Below, piece after piece: positions 43,031-52,342 of a DNA stretch of 64,000 nt. The notes below the pieces were generated by a model. That model saw only the letters and a list, made by a program, of their open reading frames with translations, made no database searches and had not been told where the DNA came from. This DNA is from Massilia sp. Bi118 (GTDB lineage: Bacteria; Pseudomonadota; Gammaproteobacteria; Burkholderiales; Burkholderiaceae_D). The DNA lies in the NCBI RefSeq assembly GCF_918697865.1, contig NZ_CAKKMV010000018.1:46994-110993 (forward strand), given 5' to 3'. The position numbers and the translations under genes are program-made. The number at the start of each line of letters is the position of its first letter. Within the stretch, counting starts at the first letter, position 1.

Positions 43031-45283
43031 ATGAATCCGGCTCCTCACGCTCCCGAACTCGACCTGTCCGCCTGCGACCGGGAGCCGATTCGCACGCCCG
43101 GCAGCATTCAGCCGCACGGCTTCCTGCTGACCCTGTCGGCCGGCATGGAGGTGCTGCAGGCCAGCGCCAACCTTGGCGACTGGGCCGGCTACGGCGCCCA
43201 GGACGCCATCGGCCGCCCGCTCGCCGAGGTGATCGGCGAAGCCGCCGCCCTGCGCCTGGCGCCGGAGCTGGAGACGGAACTGGGCCAGCGCCCCTACTAC
43301 GTGGGCACGGTCACCACCGGGAACGGCCGCCATTTCGACGTGCTGGCCCACCAGTGGGACGGGCTGACCATCCTCGAATTCGAGCCGACCGAGCGCCCTG
43401 CGCCGGCCGACTTCCGCCACCTGTATTCGCTGATCGGCGACTTCCTCAAGAAGGTCAACGGCGCCGAGAGCATCGAGTCGCTGGCCCGGCTGGCCTGCCA
43501 CCACGTCCGTTCGGTCACCGGTTTCGGCCGCGTGCTGGTGTACCAGTTCGACCGCGACGGCCATGGCCACGTGATGGCCGAGGCGAAGCAGGACGACTAT
43601 GCCTCCTACATGGGCCAGCACTTCCCGGCCTCGGACATCCCGGCCCAGGCGCGCCAGCTGTACGCGCTGCAGCCGATCCGCCTGATCCAGGACGCCAACT
43701 ACACGCCGGCCCCGCTCATCCCGGGCAACAACCCGGTGACGGGCAAGCCGAACGACCTGTCGTTCGCGGTGCTGCGCAGCGTCTCGCCGGTGCACCTGCA
43801 GTACATGCGCAACATGAACACGCTGGCCTCGATGTCGGTGTCGCTGATGGTCAAGGGCAAGCTGTGGGGCATCATCTCCTGCCACAACGAAGGCCCGTCG
43901 CCGGTGCCCTTCGAGCAGCGCACGGCCTGCGAGCAGCTGGGCCAGCTGCTGGCGCTGTGCATCGAATCGCGCGAAGACGCCCAGGAGCTGCAGTTCCGCC
44001 TCGAGGTGCGCCGCATCATGGTGGCCATGCTGGCCGGCCTGACCCAGGGCAGCGACTTCGTCGAGAACCTGGCCAGCGTTTTCCCCGATCTGCTGCGCTT
44101 TGCGCGCGCCACCGGGGTCGCCGTGGTCGTCGACGAGCGCGTGCTGAGCTTCGGCGACGCGCCCGAACAGGACCACATCCTCGAACTGGTCGACTGGCTG
44201 GCGGTGCATGACCACGGCGAGGTGTATCACACCGAGAGACTGTCCGCGAACTGGCCGGAGGCCGGCAAGATGATCCGCAACGCCAGCGGCCTGCTGGCGA
44301 TGCCGATCTCGCGCATCCACAAGCATTACCTGCTGTGGTTCCGTCCCGAGTTCGTGCACACCATCGAATGGGCCGGCAACCCGCACGGCAAGCTGGTGCA
44401 GGCCGCGGTGGACGGCCGGCCGCTGCAGCTGTCGCCGCGGACGAGCTTCGCCGCCTGGCGCGAGACCATCCACGGCGCCAGCGTGCCCTGGCACAGCGCC
44501 GAGATCGAGCTGGCGGTGGAATTCCGCAGCGCCCTGCTGGGCATCGCCCTCGAGCGCGCCGAGCAGATGGCCGAGCTGGCCGGGGAGCTGACCCGCTCGA
44601 ACAAGGAACTCGAAGCCTTCTCGTACTCGGTGTCGCACGATCTGCGCGCCCCGCTGCGCCACATCGTCGGCTTTGCCGACCTGCTGATCGAGTCCAGCGG
44701 CAGCGAGGACGGCGAACAGCGCCAGCGCTTCCTGAAGAACATCAAGGACGCCGCGCGCCTGGCCGGCAAGCTGGTCGACGACCTGCTGTCCTTCTCGCAG
44801 ATGGGCCGCGCCTCGCTGCGCCCGACCGATGTCGACATGGGCGACCTGGTGGCCGCCTGCATCGACAAGCTGGCGCTGGAAACGCGCGGCCGCAACATCG
44901 AGTGGGACATCGCGCCGCTGCCGCTGGTCCACGCCGATCCGACCTTCCTGCACCTGGCGCTGTTCAACCTGCTGTCGAACGCCGTGAAGTTTACCGGCCA
45001 GCGGAACCCGGCCGTCATCCGCATCAGCGCCGAAGACACGCCGGACGAAACCATCATCCATGTGGCCGACAATGGCGCCGGCTTCAACATGGACTATGTA
45101 CACAAGCTGTTTGGCGTATTCCAGCGCCTGCACCGCATGGAAGATTTCCAGGGAACCGGCATCGGCCTGGCCAACGTCCGCCGCATCGTCGAGCGGCACA
45201 ACGGCCGGGTATGGGCCGACTCGAAGCAGGGCGAAGGCGCGACCTTCTCCTTCGCCTTGCCTAAAAACGTCACGAATAATTAA
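43031..45283 (+). CDS. bphP: Bacteriophytochrome histidine kinase
   Basis: A 750-residue red/far-red photoreceptor. Cys15 in DLSACDREPI is the expected biliverdin attachment site. PAS is followed by GAF with PASDIP at residues 199-204, then PHY, HisKA with SVSHDLRAPLRHIVGF (His536) and the ATPase domain (NLLSNAVKFTG, GTGIGLANVRRI). Typical length and order for BphP. A response regulator follows 19 bases downstream. No heme oxygenase gene (bphO), needed for biliverdin, is nearby. Confidence 0.94.
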   Translation: MNPAPHAPELDLSACDREPIRTPGSIQPHGFLLTLSAGMEVLQASANLGDWAGYGAQDAIGRPLAEVIGEAAALRLAPELETELGQRPYYVGTVTTGNGRHFDVLAHQWDGLTILEFEPTERPAPADFRHLYSLIGDFLKKVNGAESIESLARLACHHVRSVTGFGRVLVYQFDRDGHGHVMAEAKQDDYASYMGQHFPASDIPAQARQLYALQPIRLIQDANYTPAPLIPGNNPVTGKPNDLSFAVLRSVSPVHLQYMRNMNTLASMSVSLMVKGKLWGIISCHNEGPSPVPFEQRTACEQLGQLLALCIESREDAQELQFRLEVRRIMVAMLAGLTQGSDFVENLASVFPDLLRFARATGVAVVVDERVLSFGDAPEQDHILELVDWLAVHDHGEVYHTERLSANWPEAGKMIRNASGLLAMPISRIHKHYLLWFRPEFVHTIEWAGNPHGKLVQAAVDGRPLQLSPRTSFAAWRETIHGASVPWHSAEIELAVEFRSALLGIALERAEQMAELAGELTRSNKELEAFSYSVSHDLRAPLRHIVGFADLLIESSGSEDGEQRQRFLKNIKDAARLAGKLVDDLLSFSQMGRASLRPTDVDMGDLVAACIDKLALETRGRNIEWDIAPLPLVHADPTFLHLALFNLLSNAVKFTGQRNPAVIRISAEDTPDETIIHVADNGAGFNMDYVHKLFGVFQRLHRMEDFQGTGIGLANVRRIVERHNGRVWADSKQGEGATFSFALPKNVTNN

Positions 45284-45302
45284 TCAGGACCAGATAGAAC
45301 TT

Positions 45303-45761
45303 ATGCTCAAGCCCATCCTGCTCGTCGAAGACAATCCGAACGACCTCGAATTGACTTTGATTGCGCTGTCGAAGAGCCAGCTCGCGAACCAGGTCATCGT
45401 CGTCCGCGACGGCGCCGAAGCGCTCGACTACCTGCACCGCCGCGGCGAATATGCGCAGCGCCCGGTCGGCAGCCCGGCCGTCGCCCTGCTCGACCTCAAG
45501 CTGCCGAAGGTCGACGGCCTCGAAGTGCTGAAGGAGATCCGCACCACCGACGGCCTGCGGGCGCTGCCGGTGGTGATGCTGACCTCGTCGCGCGAAGAAC
45601 AGGACGTGGTGAATAGCTACGAACTGGGCGTGAACGCCTACGTGGTCAAGCCGGTGGACTTCACGGAATTCGTGCGCGCGATCGCGGACCTCGGGATCTT
45701 CTGGGCCGTGCTGAACGAACCGCCGCCGGGTTCGCAGAAGTACATCCGCCCGACCAAATAA
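45303..45761 (+). CDS. Single-domain response regulator, partner of bacteriophytochrome
   Basis: A 152-residue receiver domain without output part. Acidic pocket in LLVEDNPNDLE, phosphorylated Asp in ALLDLKLPKVDG, and Lys in VVKPVDF. This type (CheY-like, sometimes named Rcp) usually follows phytochromes. It begins 19 bases after bphP, so the two should be co-transcribed. The longer frame upstream (45060) is not needed. Confidence 0.9.
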   Translation: MLKPILLVEDNPNDLELTLIALSKSQLANQVIVVRDGAEALDYLHRRGEYAQRPVGSPAVALLDLKLPKVDGLEVLKEIRTTDGLRALPVVMLTSSREEQDVVNSYELGVNAYVVKPVDFTEFVRAIADLGIFWAVLNEPPPGSQKYIRPTK

Positions 45762-45791
45762 GTCATGCGTGGGCACGGGGTGCCCACGATG

Positions 45792-47390
45792 TCACCGGTG
45801 CCGCAAAAGGTGCCTGATGCGCGCACTCAGCGCATCCGGGTGATAAGGCTTCTGCAGCAGATTGACGTTCGCCTCCATCTTCCCCTCGTGCGCCAGCACG
45901 CCTTCCGCATAACCCGAGGTGTACAGGATCTGCGCCCGCGGCAGCAGCGTGCGCACCGTTTCTCCCAGTTGCAGGCTGCTCACCGGCCCCGGCATGATGA
46001 CGTCGCTGAACACCAGGTCGATCTGCTCGCCGCTCTCGACGATGCCCTTCGCCACCGCCGCATCCGGCGCCTCCAGCACGCGGTAGCCGAGCGCCGACAG
46101 GATGCCGCAGGTGGCGCTGCGCACGTCTTCCTCGTCCTCGACCACCAGGATGGTCTCAGGCCCGCCCAGCAGCGGCGCCGCGGCCACGTCCTCGGCCTGC
46201 GCCGGTTCGCCTTCGCTGCGCGGCAGGTAGATGCGCACGCTGGTGCCCTTGCCCGCCGCGCTCTTCAGCACGATCTCGCCGCCCGACTGCTTCACGAAAC
46301 CATAGGCCATCGACAGGCCCAGGCCCGTGCCCTGCCCGGTCGGCTTGGTGGTGAAGAAGGGTTCGAAGGCGCGCTCCAGCACTTCCGGCGGCATGCCGGT
46401 GCCGGTGTCGGCAACCTCGATCAGCACGTACTGGCCGGCCGGCAGCGAGGGCGGCAGCAGCGCGCTGTCCGGCCCGACGTTGGCGGCGCGGATGGTCAGC
46501 GTGCCGCTGCCGGCCATGGCGTCGCGCGCATTGATGGCCAGGTTCAGCAACACGTTGTTCAACTGGTTCGGATCGACCAGGGTGCTGCCCAGGCGGTGTT
46601 CGATCTCGGTGACGACACGGGCGCGCGGGCCGAGCACGCGGCGCATCATGTCGTCCATCTCGCGCAGCAGGTGGCCAGGGTTGACCACCACCGCCTGCAG
46701 CGGCTGGCGGCGGGCGAAAGCCAGCAGGTGCGAAGACAGCTTGGCGCCGCGCTCGACGCCGGACAGGGCGACGTCGACGCGCGCGCGCCCTGCATCGTTC
46801 AAACCGCCGACCAGCTTCAAAAGCTGCAGGTTGCCGCCGATGATCTGCAGGACGTTGTTGAAGTCGTGGGCCACGCCGCCGGTAAGCTGGCCGATCGCTT
46901 CCATCTTCTGGGCCTGGAACAGGGCCGACTGGCTGGCCGCCAGCTGCTCCTGGCTGAGGCGCAGCGAGACGAAGGCGTCGTCGCGCTGGCGCCGCGCGAT
47001 GAAGGCGTCGCTGTGGTAGCGCACGCGCGCCACCAGCTCGCGCGGATCCGGCCACTTCACCAGGTAGTCGTTGGCGCCGACCGCGAAGGCCTTGGCCTTG
47101 ATGTCCGGGTCGTCCTCGGACGACAGGACGATCACGGGGATGTGTTCGGTGTCCTTGTCGGCGCGCAGGCGGCGCGTGACTTCCAGACCGTCGATCTCCG
47201 GCATGCGCATGTCCACCAGCACCACCGTGGCGCCGATTTCCTTTGCCAGATCGACCGCCATCTCCGGATTGCTGGCATAACGCAGCGTATGCGGGGCACA
47301 GGCTTTCAGGCCATGCGTGATGATGTCTTCGGAAAAGGACTCGTCGTCGATGAGGAGAACGGAACAGCGGCTGGAATCGTCTTGGGTCAT
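45792..47390 (-). CDS. Receiver-histidine kinase-receiver hybrid protein
   Basis: A 532-residue cytosolic protein. N-terminal receiver (LLIDDESFSE, VVLVDMRMPEIDG), short coiled linker, HisKA (GGVAHDFNNVLQII), ATPase domain (NLAINARDAMAGSG, GTGLGLSMAYGF), and a second receiver (LVVEDEEDVRS, LVFSDVIMPG). It has no sensory domain, so the first receiver may take phosphate from another kinase, perhaps BphP. The start at 47390 begins at the receiver; the frame to 47462 is unlikely. It is convergent with the phytochrome's response regulator. Confidence 0.9.
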   Translation of the reverse strand: MTQDDSSRCSVLLIDDESFSEDIITHGLKACAPHTLRYASNPEMAVDLAKEIGATVVLVDMRMPEIDGLEVTRRLRADKDTEHIPVIVLSSEDDPDIKAKAFAVGANDYLVKWPDPRELVARVRYHSDAFIARRQRDDAFVSLRLSQEQLAASQSALFQAQKMEAIGQLTGGVAHDFNNVLQIIGGNLQLLKLVGGLNDAGRARVDVALSGVERGAKLSSHLLAFARRQPLQAVVVNPGHLLREMDDMMRRVLGPRARVVTEIEHRLGSTLVDPNQLNNVLLNLAINARDAMAGSGTLTIRAANVGPDSALLPPSLPAGQYVLIEVADTGTGMPPEVLERAFEPFFTTKPTGQGTGLGLSMAYGFVKQSGGEIVLKSAAGKGTSVRIYLPRSEGEPAQAEDVAAAPLLGGPETILVVEDEEDVRSATCGILSALGYRVLEAPDAAVAKGIVESGEQIDLVFSDVIMPGPVSSLQLGETVRTLLPRAQILYTSGYAEGVLAHEGKMEANVNLLQKPYHPDALSARIRHLLRHR

Positions 47391-47548
47391 TGCAAAGCGG
47401 TGAGATGAAGGGGATGAACCGAATTGCAAAATTAGAAGACTTGATTTTACACCCAGGAACAATCGCCAAGCATGAATTCTTACGAGGAAGCGAAGTTTTT
47501 TTGCCGAATTTGCGCGATCATCAGCGAAAATATTGTAAATACCCTTCT

Positions 47549-47899
47549 TCAGCGCCGCTTCTTTTTATTTGACGTGAAAGTGCGAGTGTAAAATGCCGGT
47601 GGCTTGTTCGCGACCCAGGCAATGAAGGAGCGGATGTCCTCATGCCCCTGCAGGGCTTCCCAGGTGTGATAGGCACGCAGCAGCTCTTTTTCCGACAGGG
47701 TCGCATGGATCTTGCGGTGGCACACCTTGTGGATCGCGAACTGCTCCCTGCCCTTGAGCGATTTGGGAATCAGATGGTGGCGGTCGATGTTCTCACTGCC
47801 CAGCGGCCGGCCACACAGGGGACAAGGCGCGTCCCCGGCGGAGGCCGTGGACGGCTCGGGATCATCGGGGATGCGGAAGCGGCGCGCCATCCTCCCCAT
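47549..47899 (-). CDS. HNH-type nuclease domain protein
   Basis: A 116-residue protein. CPLCGRPLGSENIDRHHLIPKS and IHKVCHRKIHA form a zinc-bound HNH motif (two CxxC-type pairs and the DRHH site). Such small HNH proteins occur as house-keeping or mobile nucleases of unknown task. The tail is Lys-rich (SNKKKRR). The start at 47899 or 47890 (MARRF) are both possible. It stands alone on the minus strand, 34 bases upstream of the dehydrogenase stop region. Confidence 0.75.
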   Translation of the reverse strand: MGRMARRFRIPDDPEPSTASAGDAPCPLCGRPLGSENIDRHHLIPKSLKGREQFAIHKVCHRKIHATLSEKELLRAYHTWEALQGHEDIRSFIAWVANKPPAFYTRTFTSNKKKRR

Positions 47900-47932
47900 A
47901 TCGTGGCGGGCGCCGCGGTTTAAAGATCTGTT

Positions 47933-49027
47933 TCAGCCGCGGACCAGCGCCGCAATCGCATTGCCCACTTCCACCGTGCCGGCGTCACCGCCCAGGTCGC
48001 GCGTGCGCGGCCCGCTGCGCAGCACCTCTTCGATGGCGGCGAGGATGGCGTCGTGGGCCTGGCCGTAGCAGCGCGGCACGTTGGCGCCGGCGGCCAGGAA
48101 AGCCAGCATCATCGCACCCGACCAGATCATCGCGATCGGATTGGCGATGCCCTGCCCCGCAATGTCCGGCGCCGAGCCGTGCACCGGCTCGAACAGCGAG
48201 GGGAATGTGCGGTCCGGGTTCAGGTTGCCCGACGGCGCCAGGCCGATGGTGCCGGTGCAGGCCGGACCGAGGTCGGACAGGATGTCCCCGAACAGGTTCG
48301 AGGCCACCACCACGTCGAAGCGGTTCGGCTGCAGCACGAAGCGCGCGGTGAGAATGTCGATGTGCTGCTTGTCGACCGTGACCTCCGGGTACTCGGCATG
48401 CATCGCGTCGGCGCGGCCATCCCACCAGGGCATGCTGATGGCGATGCCGTTCGACTTGGTGGCCACCGTCAGATGCTTGCGCTCGCGCGCCTTGGCCAGC
48501 TCGAAGGCATAGCGCAGCACGCGGTCGGCGCCGTGGCGGGTGAACACCGACTCCTGGATCACCGTCTCGCGCTCGGTGCCCGGGAACATGATGCCGCCCA
48601 GGTTGGTGTACTCGCCCTCGGTGTTCTCGCGCACCACGAAGAAGTCGATGTCGCCGGGCTTGCGGCCCGCCAGCGGACAGGGCACGCCCTCGAACAGGCG
48701 CACCGGCCGCAGGTTGATGTACTGGTCGAACTCGCGCCGGAACTTCAGCAGCGAACCCCACAGCGAGATATGGTCCGGCACCGTGGCCGGCCAGCCGACC
48801 GCGCCGAAATAGATCGCGTCCATGCCGGCCAGCTGGTCCTTCCAGTCGGCCGGCATCATGTCGCCGGTCTGCAGGTAATAGTCGCAGCTGGCCCAGTCGA
48901 ACTGCGTGACCTCGAGCTCGAGCCCGAAGCGCTCGCTGGCGGCGGCCAGCACCTTCAGGCCTTCGGGCAGGACTTCCTTGCCGATGCCGTCGCCGGGGAT
49001 GGCGGCGATTTTGAATACTTGAGTCAT
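47933..49027 (-). CDS. Tartrate/isopropylmalate-type dehydrogenase
   Basis: A 364-residue enzyme of the isocitrate/isopropylmalate/tartrate dehydrogenase family. FKIAAIPGDGIGKEVLPEG is the N-terminal signature; RENTEGEYTNLGG the substrate loop; VTVDKQHIDILTARFV and ASNLFGDILSDLG are active-site parts; FEPVHGSAPDIAGQGIANP binds NAD. Members of this subgroup act on tartrate or D-malate. The start at 49027 precedes MTQVFKIAA; upstream in frame is only repeat sequence. An intergenic palindrome lies directly before it. Confidence 0.88.
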   Translation of the reverse strand: MTQVFKIAAIPGDGIGKEVLPEGLKVLAAASERFGLELEVTQFDWASCDYYLQTGDMMPADWKDQLAGMDAIYFGAVGWPATVPDHISLWGSLLKFRREFDQYINLRPVRLFEGVPCPLAGRKPGDIDFFVVRENTEGEYTNLGGIMFPGTERETVIQESVFTRHGADRVLRYAFELAKARERKHLTVATKSNGIAISMPWWDGRADAMHAEYPEVTVDKQHIDILTARFVLQPNRFDVVVASNLFGDILSDLGPACTGTIGLAPSGNLNPDRTFPSLFEPVHGSAPDIAGQGIANPIAMIWSGAMMLAFLAAGANVPRCYGQAHDAILAAIEEVLRSGPRTRDLGGDAGTVEVGNAIAALVRG

Positions 49028-49040
49028 GGCTGAACCCCAA

Positions 49041-49073
49041 TCGTCGTCCCCGCGAAGGCGGGGACCCAAGTTT
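49041..49073. repeat. Palindromic intergenic repeat, single copy
   Basis: One copy of the unit seen at 39525, with the GTCCCCGCG/CGGGGAC dyad and CCAAGTTT tail, between the dehydrogenase and the MFS transporter gene. Confidence 0.85.
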
Positions 49074-49105
49074 GCGCGCGCTTCGTCAGCTCATGCTAGC
49101 AGCTT

Positions 49106-50506
49106 TCAACGCCCCGGCGCAGCCACCACCAGCCGCGAAAAACTCGCAATGCTGGCCACCGCGGCAAACGCCGCCGCAATCGCGATCGCGTACCAGGTGC
49201 CGCGCAGGTGGAACATGGTCAGGCAGAAGGCCACCAGCGCCGCCCCGGTCGACTGTCCGATCAGGCGCGCGGTGGCCACCATGCCGCTGGCGCTGCCGCT
49301 GCGCGAGGCCGGCGCGCTGCCCATGATCGCCTTGACGTTGGGCGCCTGGAAGAAGCCGAAGCCGAGGCCGCACACCGCCATGCGCCAGCCGATATCGAAG
49401 GCCGACGGATCGCCCGGCATGCCCAGCAGCAGGGCCAGCCCGGCTGCCAGGATCATCAGCCCGACGCCGCCCAGCAGGCCCGGCGAATAGCGGTCGCTGA
49501 GGCGCCCCGCGACCGGCGCCATGATGCCGACCATGACCGGCCAGGGCGTCAGCAGGAAGCCGGTCTCCACGGCCGAGCGGCCCAGCTGGCTCTCGAAGTA
49601 GAACGGCAGCGCGACGAAGGCCAGCGCCTGCGCCGCGAAGGTGCAGATCGCGGTCAGCGTCGACAGCGTAAACAAGGGCAGCCGGAACAGGTCCACCGGC
49701 AGCAGCGGCGCCGGGTGGCCCTTCTGGCGGCGGATGAGCAGGAAAAAGAAGAACAGCGCAATCACGGTTTCCGGCAGCAGCGTACGCATGCCGACGCGGT
49801 GCGCGGCGTCGCCCAGCGCCAGGATCGCCATGCCGAAGGCAGCCACGTTGTACAGCCCGGCCACGCCGTCCACCTTGTGGCTGGCGCGCGTGGTCTCGGG
49901 CAGCGCCTTGCGGGCCAGGAAGAAGCCGAGGATGCCGGGGATGACGTTAATCCCGAACAGCCACTCCCACGACGAGACGCTGAGGATGATCGAGGCCAGG
50001 CTCGGCCCGAGCGCAAAGCCGATCGCGACCACCAGCGCATTGTTGCCGAAGCCGCGTCCATGCATCCGGGTCGGATACACGCTGCGGATCAGGGCCGAGT
50101 TCACGCCCATCAGCGCGCTCGCGCCCAGGCCCTGGAACAGGCGCCCCACGATCAGCACCGGCAGCGACCACGCCAGCGCGCAGGCCAGCGAGGCCACGGT
50201 GAAGATGGCCATGCCGGCGATGTACACGCGCTTGTAGCCGATGGTCTCGCCCAGCGCCGCGATCGGCAGCAGGGTCGCGACCATCGCGAGCTGGTAGGCG
50301 TTGACGATCCAGACCGAATCCGCCGGGCTGGCGTGCAGTTGCTGGGCCATGGCCGGCAGCGCGGTGTTGGCGATGGCGGTGTCGAGCGCGGACATGCCGA
50401 CGCCGAGGGAGAGGACGATGACTGCCCAGATGAGCTGGCTGCCGGCGAGACCGTCCAGTAAAGTCGCGGGTTGCTCGTAAGTACTTGTATTTACTGGAGA
50501 TTTCAT
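49106..50506 (-). CDS. Major facilitator exporter (DHA2 type)
   Basis: A 466-residue transporter with about 14 hydrophobic helices. SLGVGMSALDTAIANTALPAM is helix 1, WIVNAYQLAMVATLLPIAALGE and GRLFQGLGASALMGVNSALIR carry the family motifs (including antiporter motif C-like Gly-rich stretch). No regulator or adaptor is next to it. Substrate unknown, probably drugs or a metabolite. The start at 50506 (MKSPVNTSTY) is reasonable; no strong ribosome site. Confidence 0.88.
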   Translation of the reverse strand: MKSPVNTSTYEQPATLLDGLAGSQLIWAVIVLSLGVGMSALDTAIANTALPAMAQQLHASPADSVWIVNAYQLAMVATLLPIAALGETIGYKRVYIAGMAIFTVASLACALAWSLPVLIVGRLFQGLGASALMGVNSALIRSVYPTRMHGRGFGNNALVVAIGFALGPSLASIILSVSSWEWLFGINVIPGILGFFLARKALPETTRASHKVDGVAGLYNVAAFGMAILALGDAAHRVGMRTLLPETVIALFFFFLLIRRQKGHPAPLLPVDLFRLPLFTLSTLTAICTFAAQALAFVALPFYFESQLGRSAVETGFLLTPWPVMVGIMAPVAGRLSDRYSPGLLGGVGLMILAAGLALLLGMPGDPSAFDIGWRMAVCGLGFGFFQAPNVKAIMGSAPASRSGSASGMVATARLIGQSTGAALVAFCLTMFHLRGTWYAIAIAAAFAAVASIASFSRLVVAAPGR

Positions 50507-50575
50507 GCTCGGCCTGCGACAAAAGACCGATTATAGGAGGCTTGGGGGAGGTCTGCTGGCGAGGCCCCAAATACC

Positions 50576-50773
50576 CTATGCCGCAGACGCCGCCGGCTGT
50601 CTGGACGGGTTATGGCGGCGCCTGGCCGGCTCCTGGAAGATGCGTATGGCGAAATCGCGCGGAAGGGGGCGCTCGGCAAGCCCGTCTGCCGCATGCGAGC
50701 GGACTTCGGCGGACGCCGAGTAGCACACGGCGTCGATCAGCAAGGCAGTTTTGTAGTCGCGGCGTCTGTTCAT
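50576..50773 (-). CDS. Small hypothetical protein
   Basis: A possible 65-residue product beginning MNRRRDYKTALLIDAV and containing Arg-rich end regions. GGGAAGAAA lies before the ATG. No family recognised; the amino acid mix is plausible for coding, but this could be chance. It lies between the MFS gene and the tRNA terminator. Confidence 0.35.
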   Translation of the reverse strand: MNRRRDYKTALLIDAVCYSASAEVRSHAADGLAERPLPRDFAIRIFQEPARRRHNPSRQPAASAA

Positions 50774-50868
50774 GATTTCTTCCCGAAATGATTTCCTGTA
50801 CTGCTGAGTATATGCATTCGCGCTACGAGTGGCGCACTCATCAGTTAAGCGGATTCGGTCATGAAAAC

Positions 50869-50897
50869 AAAAGGCCACTTCGATGAAGTGGCCTTTT
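50869..50897 (-). terminator. Terminator after tRNA-Asn copy 1
   Basis: AAAAGGCCACTTC-N3-GAAGTGGCCTTTT is a 13-bp stem with T-rich flank on the minus strand, right after the tRNA's 3' end. Confidence 0.88.
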
Positions 50898-50905
50898 CCA
50901 TATTC

Positions 50906-50981
50906 TGGCTCCCCGACCTGGACTCGAACCAGGGACCTGCGGATTAACAGTCCGTCGCTCTACCGACTGAGCTATCAGGGA
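50906..50981 (-). tRNA. tRNA-Asn (GTT), copy 1
   Basis: A 76-base cloverleaf with anticodon GTT in GACTGTTAATCC, D-loop AGCTCAGTCGGTAGAGC, TTCGAGTCC arm and encoded CCA. Identical to the copies at 52169, 55250 and 55412. Confidence 0.97.
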
Positions 50982-50994
50982 ATTGAGACAGCAA

Positions 50995-52119
50995 TTATAA
51001 CGGCTCAGTTGCCGTTTGACCAGAGCACGCGCACGGCAGCAGCAAGGCGTGCTGGGACGCCGTGTGGAAGTCGCGCCAGACGCGGTTGATCGGACTGTCC
51101 TCGCGCGCTGCGTACAGGCCACAGTAGGGGTACAGCGCATCGACGGCGCGACGCGATGCGTTCACCCATTCCATGGCCAGCGCCTGCATCTGCGCCGCTT
51201 CTTCAGCGCTGACCGATGCGCCTTCAGTCACCTTCGTCCAGGTCGCATCCAGATGTGCGTAAAAGCGTGCACGGACGTCGTCGAGAGAAGCGCGCGTTGA
51301 GGCCAGCACCGAACGCACAGCCGGCACCTCGATCAGCGGCTCGCCTTGCCCGCCAAAGCGATTCCGCCGATGCGCAATGCACTCCTCCGCCAGCTCGACG
51401 AAGTGCGATGCCATGCCGGCCACGTTCGCCGCCAGCGTGACGAAGGCAAACGCCATGAAAGGAAAACGGTACAGCGGACCGTTCGAGCAAGCCCGCGCCG
51501 GATCGATCTCGAAACCATGCTCGGCATGCACCCATTGGCCGGACACGCGGTAGGCGTGCGAGGCCGTCGCGCGCAAGCCGATGCTGCGCCAGCGCGGCAC
51601 GATCTCCACCAGCGCGGCCGGCACCACGAAAGCCTGAATACGGGGATTGCCGGCAGCGTCCAGCAGCGGCTGCCCATCCTGACGCAGCACCGCATTGAAG
51701 GTGAAGTGCGTGGCCATCGGCGCACCGCTGGCGTAATCCCACAGGCCATCGATGCGCCAGCCCTCTCCTTCGCGGTCGGCATAGCCGGTCGGTGCGCCGC
51801 TGCCGGCCAGGCAGACATTCGGCGTAGCCAGGATCTCGCGCGCGAGCCGCGGCGCCAGGAAGCCCGCGAACCAGCCGGCGCCGGCGCACAGCGTCACGGT
51901 CCAGCCCATGCTGCCGTCGACGCGGGCGATGGACTCTTCGAGCCGCACGACTTCCGGCAGCGCCAGTTCGAAGCCGCCGACGGCGCGCGGGGCCAGCATG
52001 CGCAGCCAGCCGCGGTCAATGATCAGGGCCTGCTGTGCCGGATGCAGCCAGCCTCCCGCATCGGCTTCAAAAGCGTGTTCGGCGATCAGTGCGGCATCAT
52101 TCAAGGAGAGCATGGGCAT
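50995..52119 (-). CDS. Acyl-CoA dehydrogenase-like flavoprotein
   Basis: A 374-residue protein of the acyl-CoA dehydrogenase superfamily. Blocks such as GWTVTLCAGAGWFAGFLAP, a flavin-contact region WDYASGAP and a helical C-terminal half are seen, and the family's catalytic Glu of fatty acyl enzymes is not evident. It is closer to flavin-dependent monooxygenases of that superfamily (HpaB/DszC style), so it may hydroxylate a small molecule. The start is uncertain; I use the ATG at 52119, with TTG at 52134 and ATG 52113 as alternatives. It lies between two identical tRNA-Asn genes. Confidence 0.75.
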   Translation of the reverse strand: MPMLSLNDAALIAEHAFEADAGGWLHPAQQALIIDRGWLRMLAPRAVGGFELALPEVVRLEESIARVDGSMGWTVTLCAGAGWFAGFLAPRLAREILATPNVCLAGSGAPTGYADREGEGWRIDGLWDYASGAPMATHFTFNAVLRQDGQPLLDAAGNPRIQAFVVPAALVEIVPRWRSIGLRATASHAYRVSGQWVHAEHGFEIDPARACSNGPLYRFPFMAFAFVTLAANVAGMASHFVELAEECIAHRRNRFGGQGEPLIEVPAVRSVLASTRASLDDVRARFYAHLDATWTKVTEGASVSAEEAAQMQALAMEWVNASRRAVDALYPYCGLYAAREDSPINRVWRDFHTASQHALLLPCACSGQTATEPL

Positions 52120-52133
52120 GGCCTGGAAAAGCA

Positions 52134-52160
52134 AAAGGCCGCTTCAGTGAAGCGGCCTTT
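52134..52160 (-). terminator. Terminator after tRNA-Asn copy 2
   Basis: AAAGGCCGCTTC-N3-GAAGCGGCCTTT, a 12-bp stem with T-rich minus-strand flank, following the tRNA. Confidence 0.85.
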
Positions 52161-52168
52161 CTTGATTC

Positions 52169-52244
52169 TGGCTCCCCGACCTGGACTCGAACCAGGGACC
52201 TGCGGATTAACAGTCCGTCGCTCTACCGACTGAGCTATCAGGGA
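52169..52244 (-). tRNA. tRNA-Asn (GTT), copy 2
   Basis: Same 76 bases as copy 1, with encoded CCA. A gene for an acyl-CoA dehydrogenase-like protein lies between this and copy 1. Confidence 0.97.
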
Positions 52245-52342
52245 ATTGAGGCTCGCATTATAACCGCTGGGAGCAATCCGGCAAGTTTTTTTTGGGTTTG
52301 CTATAGTCGCAAGTCTCCCAGCACGCTTATCAAGCTTCCCCC

